NCBI GenBank assembly: GCA_004299495.1
Contig: SCPY01000278.1
Span: 1 to 6,374, forward strand
DNA from: a bacterium
GTDB lineage: Bacteria > Omnitrophota > Gorgyraeia > Gygaellales > UBA12090
Reading direction: 5' to 3'
Length of the DNA stretch: 6,374 nt
The position numbers and the translations under genes were made by a program. How positions within the stretch are numbered: the first letter of the stretch is position 1; the number at the start of each line of letters is the position of its first letter. Below the pieces are notes generated by a model that was given only the letters and a program-made list of their open reading frames with translations, did no database searches and was not told the DNA's origin. Below, in pieces: positions 1 through 5,673 of this stretch.

Positions 1-2
1 CC

Positions 3-1136
3 TACCTATTCTTAACCTTGTCGATTTATTACTACCTGAATTTCCTGAGGAATTTCCGTGTTAAAAATTTGGCTATCTCCGGATTTATTTTAGGCATAGG
101 CATTTTTTTTCACTCCCAGGTAATTCTATTTACCCTGGCCATAGTTTTTACGGAATTCTTGGGTTTTTTTTATTTTTACCGTAAAGAGGTGAGTGAATTT
201 ATCCGCAGGATTAGCGTCTTTATCCCTGCTTTCTTCCTGCCCCTGGCGTTACTTGAAATAACGGCGAACGCGGGCAGGATATTTCATTGGTATGGCTCTC
301 GCGGATATTTCAGGCAGATATTTGACACTACGACGGGCAATCTGGTAACCCGGCAGGGCATACTTATTCAGCCGAGCTATTATTTGAATGTGTTGTGGCA
401 TCTTGAAAGCCCGGTTATAACCATACTTTCCGTTATAAGCCTTTTTTTTATTATCAGATTGATCCTGCAGAGGCAAAAAGATTCCCAGCTGGTTTTTCTT
501 GTTTCCGCTTTGTTTATTTTCCCGTACTTATATTGGGTTTTACAGAGACGCCTGCATCAGGTGGAATATAACTGTCTTGGCGCGTGGCCATTTATGTTTT
601 TATTTATCGCTTTAGGGCTTGATGCTTTATTTAAAAAAATCAGGCTTAGCTTTCTTAGGGCAGCAGCAATAGCGCTCTTTTTAACCGCCTCGGTATCATA
701 CAGCCTTTTTCATCTAAGGACTCTCTATGAGATAAAGAGTCATTTTCCCGAAATATCCAGGATATTACAACAGCGGAATATAAATAAACTTATCATTTAT
801 AAAGCCGGCGGCATCTGGGCGTATAAAAAAGTCGATCCTTACTTGCAGACAGTAGAGTTTTATCCGGCAGAGACCATGAAGGAAGTTTATGAAATCGCCA
901 GAAAAGAAAAGGTGGATTTTTGTTTTTATAGTTCAGAGGGGTATTTCCTGGCAAAAACTAAAGACGCGCTTGTCGATGGAATTGTGGCAGAGAAGATAAG
1001 GGATACAACTATGAGGCCGCATTATCCTCTTTTCTTTATGGGTTTAATGAACGGCGCGTTGGTGAATACGAAAGAAGCGGATCAGCTTAAAGATAAAATA
1101 TACGATTATATGTATCTTTATAAAATCAGTAAATAG
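3..1136 (+). CDS. Polytopic membrane protein, probable GT-C (PMT/ArnT-like) glycosyltransferase, 5' end outside window
   Basis: The frame is open to the left window edge, so the start codon lies upstream; the first in-frame TTG at 18 is unlikely to be the true start. What is visible is the C-terminal part: about six hydrophobic segments (counted from the TTG, roughly residues 20-46, 62-82, 130-150, 155-175, 188-206 and 213-230) followed by a soluble tail of about 140 residues. The phrase SGFILGIGIFFHSQ resembles the loop-plus-helix pattern common in dolichyl-phosphate-mannose or undecaprenyl-linked sugar transferases. Such enzymes move a sugar from a lipid carrier to protein, lipid A or a glycan at the outer face of the inner membrane. 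The catalytic N-terminal loop with its acidic residues is not in the window, so the reaction cannot be named. It is followed after 12 bp by another membrane protein gene, which suggests one operon. Alternative: a flippase-like or O-antigen-ligase-like membrane protein. Confidence 0.6.
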   Translation, partial: YLFLTLSIYYYLNFLRNFRVKNLAISGFILGIGIFFHSQVILFTLAIVFTEFLGFFYFYRKEVSEFIRRISVFIPAFFLPLALLEITANAGRIFHWYGSRGYFRQIFDTTTGNLVTRQGILIQPSYYLNVLWHLESPVITILSVISLFFIIRLILQRQKDSQLVFLVSALFIFPYLYWVLQRRLHQVEYNCLGAWPFMFLFIALGLDALFKKIRLSFLRAAAIALFLTASVSYSLFHLRTLYEIKSHFPEISRILQQRNINKLIIYKAGGIWAYKKVDPYLQTVEFYPAETMKEVYEIARKEKVDFCFYSSEGYFLAKTKDALVDGIVAEKIRDTTMRPHYPLFFMGLMNGALVNTKEADQLKDKIYDYMYLYKISK

Positions 1137-1148
1137 GGATTAGCTAGG

Positions 1149-2057
1149 ATGCGTGCTCAAAAGGTATTTTTCTTAATTATCATATACTCGTTATTAATTT
1201 CTTTTTTTTATGTTTATTTTAATCATAAAATGCCCAACCCTTTCCTGATGAAGTTTAGCAATGTAGATACTCAGCTGAAATTTGAACTTCCCGAGCAAGA
1301 CACCTATATTTTGAAAATATGGAATCCTCGGTTGCCCGAGTTGCTATACCTCAATGGCCGGCAAATATCGCCTTACCATGTGAGTAAGAAGAAAGAGTCA
1401 GATGTCGCGTATATGATTGCGCCTGTTGACTATGTAATAAAAGGGATAAACACATTGGACGTATCCGCTCAGGGTAAATTTAGCATAAAAATACAAAACT
1501 TTTTTGGGGCCGCAAAGTCAAATAATATGTATGTTTTGCCCAAGTCTTCAAATTTTGTTAAAAAGATAAGATTCGATATTGTAGAATTTATCGCTGTCGC
1601 GCTATTTATTTGTATTATATTAATTTTATCGTATTCAGTTCTTTCGAAATCAGGCATTGAAATATTTTCTCTCTATCTTTTTTCCTACATTCCTTATTTC
1701 TTATGCCTTGGGTTGCTTTTTGCCGCGTCATTTTTTAGTCCCGCGCGTTTAGTAATGTCTGCTTCGGCCTTTATTGCCATGAGTTTTATTCTGGTAGGCA
1801 TTGTCAAAATTCCTTTGCTCGCGACAGCTTTGCTTAAAAAGCATAAATTCCATATTTCTCCGGGCACCGGTGATGTAAGCGGTTTGCTGATATTCTTATT
1901 TATGTGGCTTATTTTTTTTACAGCGATCTCTTTACTTTTAGGCATAGATATGCTGGGTGAGTTTTTGATCAATATCGCATATGTGATATTGACTATTGGC
2001 GTAAGCATAAAAATGCTTAAGAAGATTAAGAAGGGCATAGAGGCGGGGAGGGGTTGA
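1149..2057 (+). CDS. Membrane protein of unknown function with an extracytoplasmic N-terminal domain
   Basis: I do not recognise the family. The 302-residue product has an N-terminal membrane segment (about residues 5-27), then a polar domain of about 110 residues (28-138) predicted outside the cytoplasm, with alternating beta-like stretches such as FELPEQDTYILKIWNP and KFSIKIQNFF. Four or five further hydrophobic helices follow (about 145-165, 171-196, 201-225, 243-265, 268-290) and the end is basic (KKIKKGIEAGRG). The ATG at 1149 follows the previous stop by 12 bp with a weak AGG-type ribosome site. Its stop directly abuts the GTG of the methyltransferase, so translational coupling is likely. 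Sitting between a probable glycosyltransferase and a methyltransferase, it may help synthesise, modify or present a surface glycan; that is inference from position only. Confidence 0.75.
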   Translation: MRAQKVFFLIIIYSLLISFFYVYFNHKMPNPFLMKFSNVDTQLKFELPEQDTYILKIWNPRLPELLYLNGRQISPYHVSKKKESDVAYMIAPVDYVIKGINTLDVSAQGKFSIKIQNFFGAAKSNNMYVLPKSSNFVKKIRFDIVEFIAVALFICIILILSYSVLSKSGIEIFSLYLFSYIPYFLCLGLLFAASFFSPARLVMSASAFIAMSFILVGIVKIPLLATALLKKHKFHISPGTGDVSGLLIFLFMWLIFFTAISLLLGIDMLGEFLINIAYVILTIGVSIKMLKKIKKGIEAGRG

Positions 2058-2783
2058 GTGAGGGGCGCTGAAACAAGGATAATTCCGGAAGAAGTGCCCC
2101 CTAAGTTTTACGCTGAGCATCTTAAGGCTTATGAATTTGCCCGGGATTTTGTGAAAGGAAAAAAGGTTTTAGAGGCAGGCTGCGGTGACGGGTATGGCTC
2201 GGCCTATTTGGCTAAAGTAGCGGTGGAAGTAACCGGGATGGATTATGAAAAAGATGTAATTCTGCGGGCAAAAAATAAACATAGCGCTAAAAACTTAAGT
2301 TTTACGGATGGCGATGCTACCCGGCTGCAATTCGCGGATGAAAGCTTTGATGTGGTCTGTTCTTTTCAGGTCATTGAGCATATCCCTGAAGGCCAATTGC
2401 TACGGTATTTATCGGAGATCAGGCGAGTCTTAAAAAATTACGGAACCTTTTATCTATCAACCTTAAATTTGGAACATTCTATAAAATCCCCCCTTACGTA
2501 TCAAAAGAATCCCGCTCATTGCAAGGAATTTACCCTCGGAGAGCTGAAAGAGTTATTGGGCAGTGTTTTTTCTGATGTAAAAATATACGGGCTGCATTTA
2601 ACTCTTAGGCATAGTTTTTACCAGCGGATGAAGAAAATCGGAATTTTCAGGCTTTTGCCGAGCCGCATAAATCCGGTAAAAAGATTTTATGATAAGGTGA
2701 CTACCGGTGATTTTAAGATAACGGCTAATGATCTAAACAAGGCGATAGATTTTATTTGCGTTGGGAAAAAGAGGGCATTGTGA
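2058..2783 (+). CDS. Class I SAM-dependent methyltransferase (Methyltransf_11 type)
   Basis: The 241-residue protein has a Rossmann-fold methyltransferase layout. Motif I VLEAGCGDGYGSAYLA (about residues 37-52) is the glycine-rich SAM loop. The acidic residue after strand 2 is D62 in TGMDYE. GDATRL (85-90) is the adenine-contact region, and FDVVCSFQVIEHI (97-109) is motif post-II with the usual EHI. A C-terminal part of about 100 residues should give substrate specificity; I cannot name the substrate. The GTG start at 2058 immediately follows the TGA of the upstream gene, and the purine-rich GGGGAGGGG just before it can act as ribosome site. Linkage to membrane genes of glycan type suggests a sugar, lipid or quinone-like small molecule rather than DNA or RNA as acceptor, but that is inference. 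Confidence 0.88.
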   Translation: MRGAETRIIPEEVPPKFYAEHLKAYEFARDFVKGKKVLEAGCGDGYGSAYLAKVAVEVTGMDYEKDVILRAKNKHSAKNLSFTDGDATRLQFADESFDVVCSFQVIEHIPEGQLLRYLSEIRRVLKNYGTFYLSTLNLEHSIKSPLTYQKNPAHCKEFTLGELKELLGSVFSDVKIYGLHLTLRHSFYQRMKKIGIFRLLPSRINPVKRFYDKVTTGDFKITANDLNKAIDFICVGKKRAL

Positions 2784-2860
2784 TGCCGGGGATGGATGGG
2801 TTGGAAGTGCTACGCCGGTTAAGGGCTATTGGGGCCAGTATACGATTGGAGGTATTATGT
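2774..2860 (+). pseudogene. Relic of a response-regulator receiver domain
   Basis: In the frame that reads ATG at 2783, the DNA encodes GIVMPGMDGLEVLRRLRAI and continues as GASIRLEVLC to a TGA at 2861. This matches the receiver-domain signature D-x-x-MPGMDG-L-E-V-L, helix 3 and the start of strand 4 (typical form RAIDPSIRVIVLTA). The residue where the phospho-acceptor aspartate should stand, two before MPG, is glycine, and nothing upstream in this frame looks like a receiver. Only about 29 codons survive, so this is a decayed fragment, not a working gene. It overlaps the last codons of the methyltransferase and ends over the ribosome site and start of the following lipoprotein gene. Confidence 0.7.
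2848..2852 (+). promoter_or_regulatory. Ribosome binding site GGAGG of the small lipoprotein gene
   Basis: GGAGG lies 4 nt before the ATG at 2857 and fixes that start over the longer upstream-open reading (TTG at 2761). These bases are also the codons for L-E-V in the receiver-domain relic, so the site appears to be recruited from decayed coding sequence. Confidence 0.75.
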
Positions 2861-2988
2861 TGAAGAGGCTATGCAGTTTTGTGGTGCTTGCCGCGTTTGT
2901 ATTTTTGATGTCCGGTTGCGCCGCTATTATAGGGACCGCTCTTACCGCCGCCGCCAGCTACGGCATCTACAAGGCAAGCAAAAAATAA
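2857..2988 (+). CDS. Tiny lipoprotein (43 residues)
   Basis: The product starts MLKRLCSFVV, has a hydrophobic core (about residues 8-18) and a lipobox-like LMSGC with Cys21, so it should be processed by signal peptidase II to a mature peptide of only 23 residues: CAAIIGTALTAAASYGIYKA plus SKK. The small-residue-rich stretch and YGIY are reminiscent of short DUF3568-like lipoproteins (from memory). No enzymatic role can be argued; such peptides usually sit in the outer or inner membrane envelope. The ATG at 2857 is chosen for the GGAGG site and because it creates the signal peptide. A second, truncated copy of this gene lies at 5697-5792 with 60 identical bases, so the gene is part of a duplicated family. 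No clear promoter or terminator adjoins it; it may be read through from the methyltransferase operon. Confidence 0.8.
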   Translation: MLKRLCSFVVLAAFVFLMSGCAAIIGTALTAAASYGIYKASKK

Positions 2989-3052
2989 GCTATCTAAGGT
3001 GTGTTTTTTAGCGGCAGTTTTGATTATGTAGCCCGCGCTTCAAAAATTTACA

Positions 3053-3080
3053 TTGACAAGCGCGAAAACAATGGTATACT
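3053..3080 (+). promoter_or_regulatory. Strong sigma70-type promoter with extended -10
   Basis: TTGACA at 3053-3058 and TATACT at 3075-3080 are separated by 16 nt, with a TGG in front of the -10 (extended -10 TGn). Predicted transcription start is near 3087. No convincing gene start follows directly; instead a terminator-like hairpin begins about 27 nt downstream. Confidence 0.75.
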
Positions 3081-3086
3081 AAAATT

Positions 3087-3159
3087 GTAGGAAGAAGAGA
3101 TTAGAAGCATTAAAGCCGAGAGGGTTCATCAGATGTCTAACCTTTCGGCTGTTTTATTT
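3087..3159 (+). ncRNA. Putative small RNA or attenuated leader of about 70 nt
   Basis: This stretch lies between a strong promoter (3053-3080) and an intrinsic terminator-like hairpin followed by GTTTTATTT. A separate promoter (3198-3225) serves the next gene, so this unit seems self-contained. The 5' part is purine rich (TAGGAAGAAGAGATTAGAAG) and would be single-stranded, as is common in antisense-acting small RNAs. I recognise no known RNA family. It could instead be a regulatory leader, or encode a short peptide from ATG 3133 that runs through the hairpin. Confidence 0.4.
3114..3159 (+). terminator. Hairpin followed by a T-rich tract, probable intrinsic terminator
   Basis: AGCCGAGAGG (3114-3123) pairs with CCTTTCGGCT (3141-3150) with one G-T pair; after one bulged G, two more pairs (TT/AA) form, leaving a loop of about 12 nt. 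The stem is followed at once by GTTTTATTTG. The T tract is interrupted, so efficiency is uncertain. Confidence 0.6.
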
Positions 3160-3197
3160 GCCGCAGAAATAAAAGCATTGGCTTGCCGCATAAAGCA

Positions 3198-3225
3198 TTG
3201 ACAGATATAATCTTTCTCGTATAAT
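3198..3225 (+). promoter_or_regulatory. Consensus promoter of the HD-GYP-type gene
   Basis: TTGACA (3198-3203) and TATAAT (3220-3225) are both perfect, with 16-nt spacing. The expected start point, about 7 nt past the -10, is near 3232, only 3-5 nt before the ATG at 3237. No Shine-Dalgarno sequence can fit, so the mRNA is expected to be nearly leaderless. Confidence 0.75.
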
Positions 3226-3236
3226 AACCATATAAA

Positions 3237-3542
3237 ATGATACTAAACGTTACCAGGACAATAAGCCAGCTGATAAGCGCGATTGCCTTCGCCCTTGATA
3301 TTGACGAAGGGCAGAAGCTTTACCATGCCTGGCGCGTGAGCATATTCGGGGCGGAATTGGCAAAGATGATGCTTGCCGAAGAACGCAAAGATGTCTTTTA
3401 CGCCTGCCTGCTTCATGATATCGGCGGGATCGGATTCTCAGACCACATCATCCATTATTTACTTAAAGAAGAGATTCCTAAAGACCCGGCGGTGCTGGCG
3501 CATTCCCTGACCGGAGCAGAGATTGTAATCCATAATAATTAG
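3237..3542 (+). pseudogene. HD-GYP-type metal-dependent phosphohydrolase, truncated at the 3' side by a mobile element
   Basis: The 101-residue reading carries the first half of an HD domain: H30 in LYHAWRV, the metal-binding pair HD at 60-61 in ACLLHDIGGIGFSDHIIHYL, and H89 in AHSLTGAEIV. This spacing is that of HD-GYP proteins, which hydrolyse cyclic dinucleotides such as c-di-GMP or are degenerate receptors. The downstream HHE and GYP motifs, needed for a complete site, are missing. The reading ends in IHNN-stop, where the AAT-AAT-TAG is the left flank and first bases of the element copy at 3541. HD-GYP domains are normally about 180 residues or more, so this is a disrupted gene. G replaces the usual lysine after HDIG, as in some divergent HD-GYP members. 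A perfect promoter lies directly upstream with almost no leader. Confidence 0.75.
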
Positions 3543-3574
3543 TGTCGTTTCTGTAATAATTAGTGTCGTTTCTG
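3533..3574 (+). repeat. Perfect tandem duplication of 21 nt at the left end of the short element
   Basis: Positions 3533-3553 and 3554-3574 are identical 21-nt units. Each is TAATAATT followed by the first 13 bases of the element end (AGTGTCGTTTCTG). Only the second unit continues into the rest of the element. Confidence 0.9.
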
Positions 3575-3752
3575 CGTAACTATTTGATTATTATACTGTT
3601 ACAAATAAAATATTGACAATAGCGGCTTATAGTGTTAATCTGCTCTCACGCCGCGACCACCCAGGATTTCTATATCAGGACTGGTTTACCAGATAAAAAG
3701 ATAATTATTCCATAACATACAGCCATAACAATAGTTAAGCAGAAACGACACT
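3562..3752 (+). mobile_element. 191-bp non-autonomous (MITE-like) deletion derivative of the RAYT element
   Basis: The left 130 bp (3562-3691) align base for base, with a few substitutions, to 4876-5005 of the full-length copy, and the right 61 bp (3692-3752) align to its last 61 bp. About 630 bp of transposase coding sequence is absent. Both ends carry the inverted repeat AGTGTCGTTTCTGC continuing, after one variable base, into TAACTAT. The transposase start is ACG (3648) instead of ATG, and the residual reading hits a stop after about 18 codons. It could be moved only by transposase supplied in trans, for example from the copy at 4876. It truncates the HD-GYP gene on the left and abuts the DUF6973-like pseudogene on the right. 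Confidence 0.88.
3613..3641 (+). promoter_or_regulatory. Transposase promoter preserved in the short element
   Basis: TTGACA (3613-3618), 17-nt spacer, TAATCT (3636-3641) with preceding TGT, identical to the promoter in the full copy. It points rightward out of the short element and could drive transcription of the genes at 3755-4873. Confidence 0.6.
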
Positions 3753-3754
3753 AA

Positions 3755-4181
3755 TTTTTTACTACTCTTAAGCAGTATCAATCAGCTTATGGGCAGTTAA
3801 ATTCGGGCGAAAAAGCTTTTGTAAAACGGCACCCGATTGCATCTTATAAAATGATGAAGACAGCTGGAGAGGCTTTAAAATTTGCACAAACTCAATCCGA
3901 ATTTGCGGGAATGTCGCTATGGAACGATGCCTGGCGATGCTGCAAGACATGCATACTGGGGAGCTTCTAGTTCGCGTCAAGTAGGTGGAAAACTAGCCTC
4001 AGAATTTCTCAATATACATGAGGTCTATTCAAATAATTCATTTGCTGAGATATGCATGGATTCTTTTAATAATCGAGTCGGTATCGCATTGGGAGTTGAT
4101 CAGGCACAACGTGCTTCACCAGTTAATGATCTGGTAATGGGAGCCCATAGGGAAGGAAAACTTCAGACTGGTTTAAGATAA
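3755..4181 (+). pseudogene. DUF6973-like domain protein, 5'-truncated and frameshifted
   Basis: Two frames together give one recognisable domain. Frame 1 (open from 3755 to a TAG at 3968) reads LNSGEKAFVKRHPIASYKMM then KTAGEALKFAQ. Frame 2 (to TAA at 4179-4181) reads GDAARHAYWGASSSRQ, then LASEFLNIHE and MDSFNNRVGIALG. From memory this is the pattern of DUF6973-type domains (LNxxExxxVxxHP, then NGPGDAxRHxYWxA, then HE, then MDxxNNxVGxxxG), found in secreted and polymorphic-toxin-like proteins. Joining the frames after WN (3923-3925) and resuming at ATG 3927 restores WN-MPGDAARHAYW, so a single extra base (about G3926) explains the break. There is no start codon: coding begins right at the end of the short element, so the N-terminus was lost. 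The next gene starts 29 bp downstream. The function of the family is not established. Confidence 0.62.
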
Positions 4182-4210
4182 GATTCTAAATAAGAGGAGA
4201 TAAAATATCT

Positions 4211-4714
4211 ATGGATGCACAATCTATAAAAAAAATGGGTTATAATATTTTGTTTTTCGTAGTGTTATCAGCTATTTTTATTCATGGATGTGCATTTGGC
4301 TTTTCAGAAAAAAAGGCAAAAAATATGCTAAAAGATGTCGTTAATAAAATAACCGAAGCAAATGCAGGCATGTCTATAAACGATACAAAATGGATTCAGG
4401 TTCAGAATATTCCAGGCGTAGATGAGGCAGTAATTTGCCAAGCATATATTAGGCCCGAAGAGTTAGAAAAGAGGTTACAGGCACTTCAAATTTCTTCCAC
4501 AGTAATTAATTCTATCCAAACCACGGCCAGTGTCCAAGACGGCGTATATCTTTTTCTCTTAAGAAAAGGCAAAATCGTTGCAGAAGGGCCTTTGGGCGGA
4601 AAAGTCAATTTATCAGAACCTGTATTGGCAGCGAAGCTTCAAGATTCATTATCAATTGAAATTATACGGCTTGATCAAAAATGGAGGCCTTTGCAAATAC
4701 GTAATATTAAATAA
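4211..4714 (+). CDS. Putative lipoprotein or exported protein of unknown function
   Basis: The 167-residue product begins with basic residues and a hydrophobic core (about 10-24) ending FIHGC, with Cys27. This is an imperfect lipobox (H at -2), so either lipid attachment or a simple membrane anchor is possible. The mature part is mixed charged, with a helix-like region EKKAKNMLKDVVNKITEANA and later beta-like stretches (DGVYLFLLRKGKIVAEGPLG). I do not recognise the family. ATG 4211 follows AGAGGAG (4193-4199) at 11 nt; a second ATG at 4235 would leave a shorter, more typical signal peptide. It lies 29 bp after the DUF6973-like pseudogene and 24 bp before another exported-protein gene, which suggests an operon of envelope proteins. 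Base composition is visibly more AT-rich than the HD-GYP fragment to the left, which fits an imported cassette. Confidence 0.65.
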   Translation: MDAQSIKKMGYNILFFVVLSAIFIHGCAFGFSEKKAKNMLKDVVNKITEANAGMSINDTKWIQVQNIPGVDEAVICQAYIRPEELEKRLQALQISSTVINSIQTTASVQDGVYLFLLRKGKIVAEGPLGGKVNLSEPVLAAKLQDSLSIEIIRLDQKWRPLQIRNIK

Positions 4715-4738
4715 ATGCAAATAGGGGGTAAAAGTTTG

Positions 4739-4873
4739 ATGAGAAAAAACCACATTATTCTATTCACAGTCTTGATATTCGCCTTATTTATCGTTCCAGT
4801 TAGAGCACAAGAATGCAGTATTAACCCCAAGGAATACGTCTTAAAGGTCAGGGGCAATGGAGGCGTAGAATAA
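4739..4873 (+). pseudogene. Exported protein gene truncated at the 3' side by the full-length element
   Basis: ATG 4739 is preceded at 10 nt by AGGGGG (4723-4728). It encodes MRKNHIILFTVLIFALFIVP then VRAQECSINP, a clear signal peptide with a likely type I cleavage after VRA (residue 23). Only about 20 mature residues follow before GGVE and a TAA at 4871-4873. That stop lies in the AATAATT that directly flanks the element, so the coding sequence was probably cut by insertion or recombination. The function is not recognisable. The gene appears to be the third member of the operon containing the gene at 4211. Confidence 0.6.
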
Positions 4874-4875
4874 TT

Positions 4876-4898
4876 AGTGTCGTTTCTGCTTAACTATC
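4876..4898 (+). repeat. Left terminal inverted repeat of the full element
   Basis: 23 nt starting AGTGTCGTTTCTGC match the reverse complement of 5674-5696 with one mismatch (position 15, T against G). Confidence 0.9.
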
Positions 4899-4926
4899 TG
4901 ATTATTATACTGTTACAAATAAAATA

Positions 4927-4955
4927 TTGACAATAGCGGCTTATAGTGTTAATCT
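4927..4955 (+). promoter_or_regulatory. Transposase promoter, leaderless arrangement
   Basis: TTGACA (4927-4932), a 17-nt spacer and TAATCT (4950-4955) with TGT before the -10. The expected start point, 7 nt beyond the -10, is position 4962, the A of the transposase ATG. No Shine-Dalgarno sequence lies in the 20 nt before the ATG. Confidence 0.7.
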
Positions 4956-4961
4956 GCTCTC

Positions 4962-5648
4962 ATGCCGCGACCACCCAGGATTTCTCTATCAGGACTGGTT
5001 TACCACATCATTAACCGGGGCAATAACCGTCAGGCAGTTTTTAAGGAAGAAGAAGATTTCGATACATACCTAAAAACCATCAGCAAGTTCAAGGAAAAAT
5101 ATTCCTTTAAGCTTTATGGCTACTGCCTGATGAATAACCATACCCACCTCATCATTGAGCCAGCCAAGCCAAATACCCTCTCAAAGATTATCCAGTCAAT
5201 TACCTTAAGCCATATCCGGCTCTATCACGCTAAATACAAATCCTCAGGCCATCTCTGGCAGGGCAGGTTTAAGAATCCTATAATACAGACCGATGAGTAT
5301 CTCTTGCAGTGCCTAAAGTATATTGAGCTTAATCCGGTAAGGGCGCGTATCGTTAGCAGGCCGCAGGATTACCGCTGGTCAAGCTATTGTTTTCATGCCT
5401 TTGGTAAGGATGATGACAAGATGCTTGATAAAGACCCTGCGTATTTATCGCTGGCAGCCACAGATAAAAGCCGGCAGGAGGCATATCAGGCTTTCATGGA
5501 ACAGCAACAGGACGAAAACCTTGCGGAGCGGATGAGGAAATCCATCGCAGGTGATCCTATCTTAGGCTCTGATAGCTTTATAGATAGTTTAAGAGAAAGG
5601 CTGTCTTTGGCAAGGCCCAGGCCAAGGGGAAGGCCGAGAAAAAGATAA
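4962..5648 (+). CDS. REP-associated tyrosine transposase (RAYT / TnpA_REP, HUH Y1 family)
   Basis: The 228-residue enzyme cuts and rejoins single-stranded DNA at the element ends. It shows the family features in order: N-terminal RPPRISLSGLVYHIINRGNN; the HUH metal motif as H60-T-H62 in YCLMNNHTHLIIEP; GHLWQGRFKN; and YIELNPVRA (Tyr120), the region of the catalytic tyrosine, with Tyr113 as alternative. DYRWSSY follows. The C-terminal part includes DSFIDSLRERL, and the end reads RPRPRGRPRKR, an AT-hook-like basic tail. Length fits full-length RAYT proteins, so it looks intact. The start ATG 4962 is set by homology and by the promoter only 6 nt upstream. Unlike typical single-copy RAYT genes linked to REP repeats, this one sits in a compact element with long terminal inverted repeats and a deletion derivative nearby. 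Confidence 0.92.
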   Translation: MPRPPRISLSGLVYHIINRGNNRQAVFKEEEDFDTYLKTISKFKEKYSFKLYGYCLMNNHTHLIIEPAKPNTLSKIIQSITLSHIRLYHAKYKSSGHLWQGRFKNPIIQTDEYLLQCLKYIELNPVRARIVSRPQDYRWSSYCFHAFGKDDDKMLDKDPAYLSLAATDKSRQEAYQAFMEQQQDENLAERMRKSIAGDPILGSDSFIDSLRERLSLARPRPRGRPRKR

Positions 5649-5673
5649 TTATTCCATAACATGCAGTAATAAC

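Noticed and set aside
1694..2038. 114-codon reading on the minus strand
   Set aside because: It is a shadow of the membrane protein gene, with no start signals or recognisable motifs.
2761..2988. Longer reading of the lipoprotein gene from TTG 2761
   Set aside because: It overlaps the methyltransferase, lacks a ribosome site, and would bury the signal peptide; ATG 2857 with GGAGG is much better.
3133..3201. 22-codon reading from ATG 3133 with AGAGGG upstream
   Set aside because: It runs through the terminator hairpin and the -35 of the next promoter and resembles nothing; kept only as an alternative to the small RNA.
3533..3574. CRISPR-like repeats
   Set aside because: Only two adjacent units without spacers; explained as a duplicated element tip.
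3558..3756. AATT on both sides of the short element as a 4-bp target duplication
   Set aside because: The full copy has AATT only on the left, and AATT next to AGTG/CACT simply extends the inverted repeat; a fixed left flank is the simpler reading.
3882..4181. Intact 99-residue gene starting at TTG 3882
   Set aside because: The domain motif begins upstream in another frame, there is no ribosome site at 3882, and the first residues do not fit; it is the second half of a frameshifted gene.
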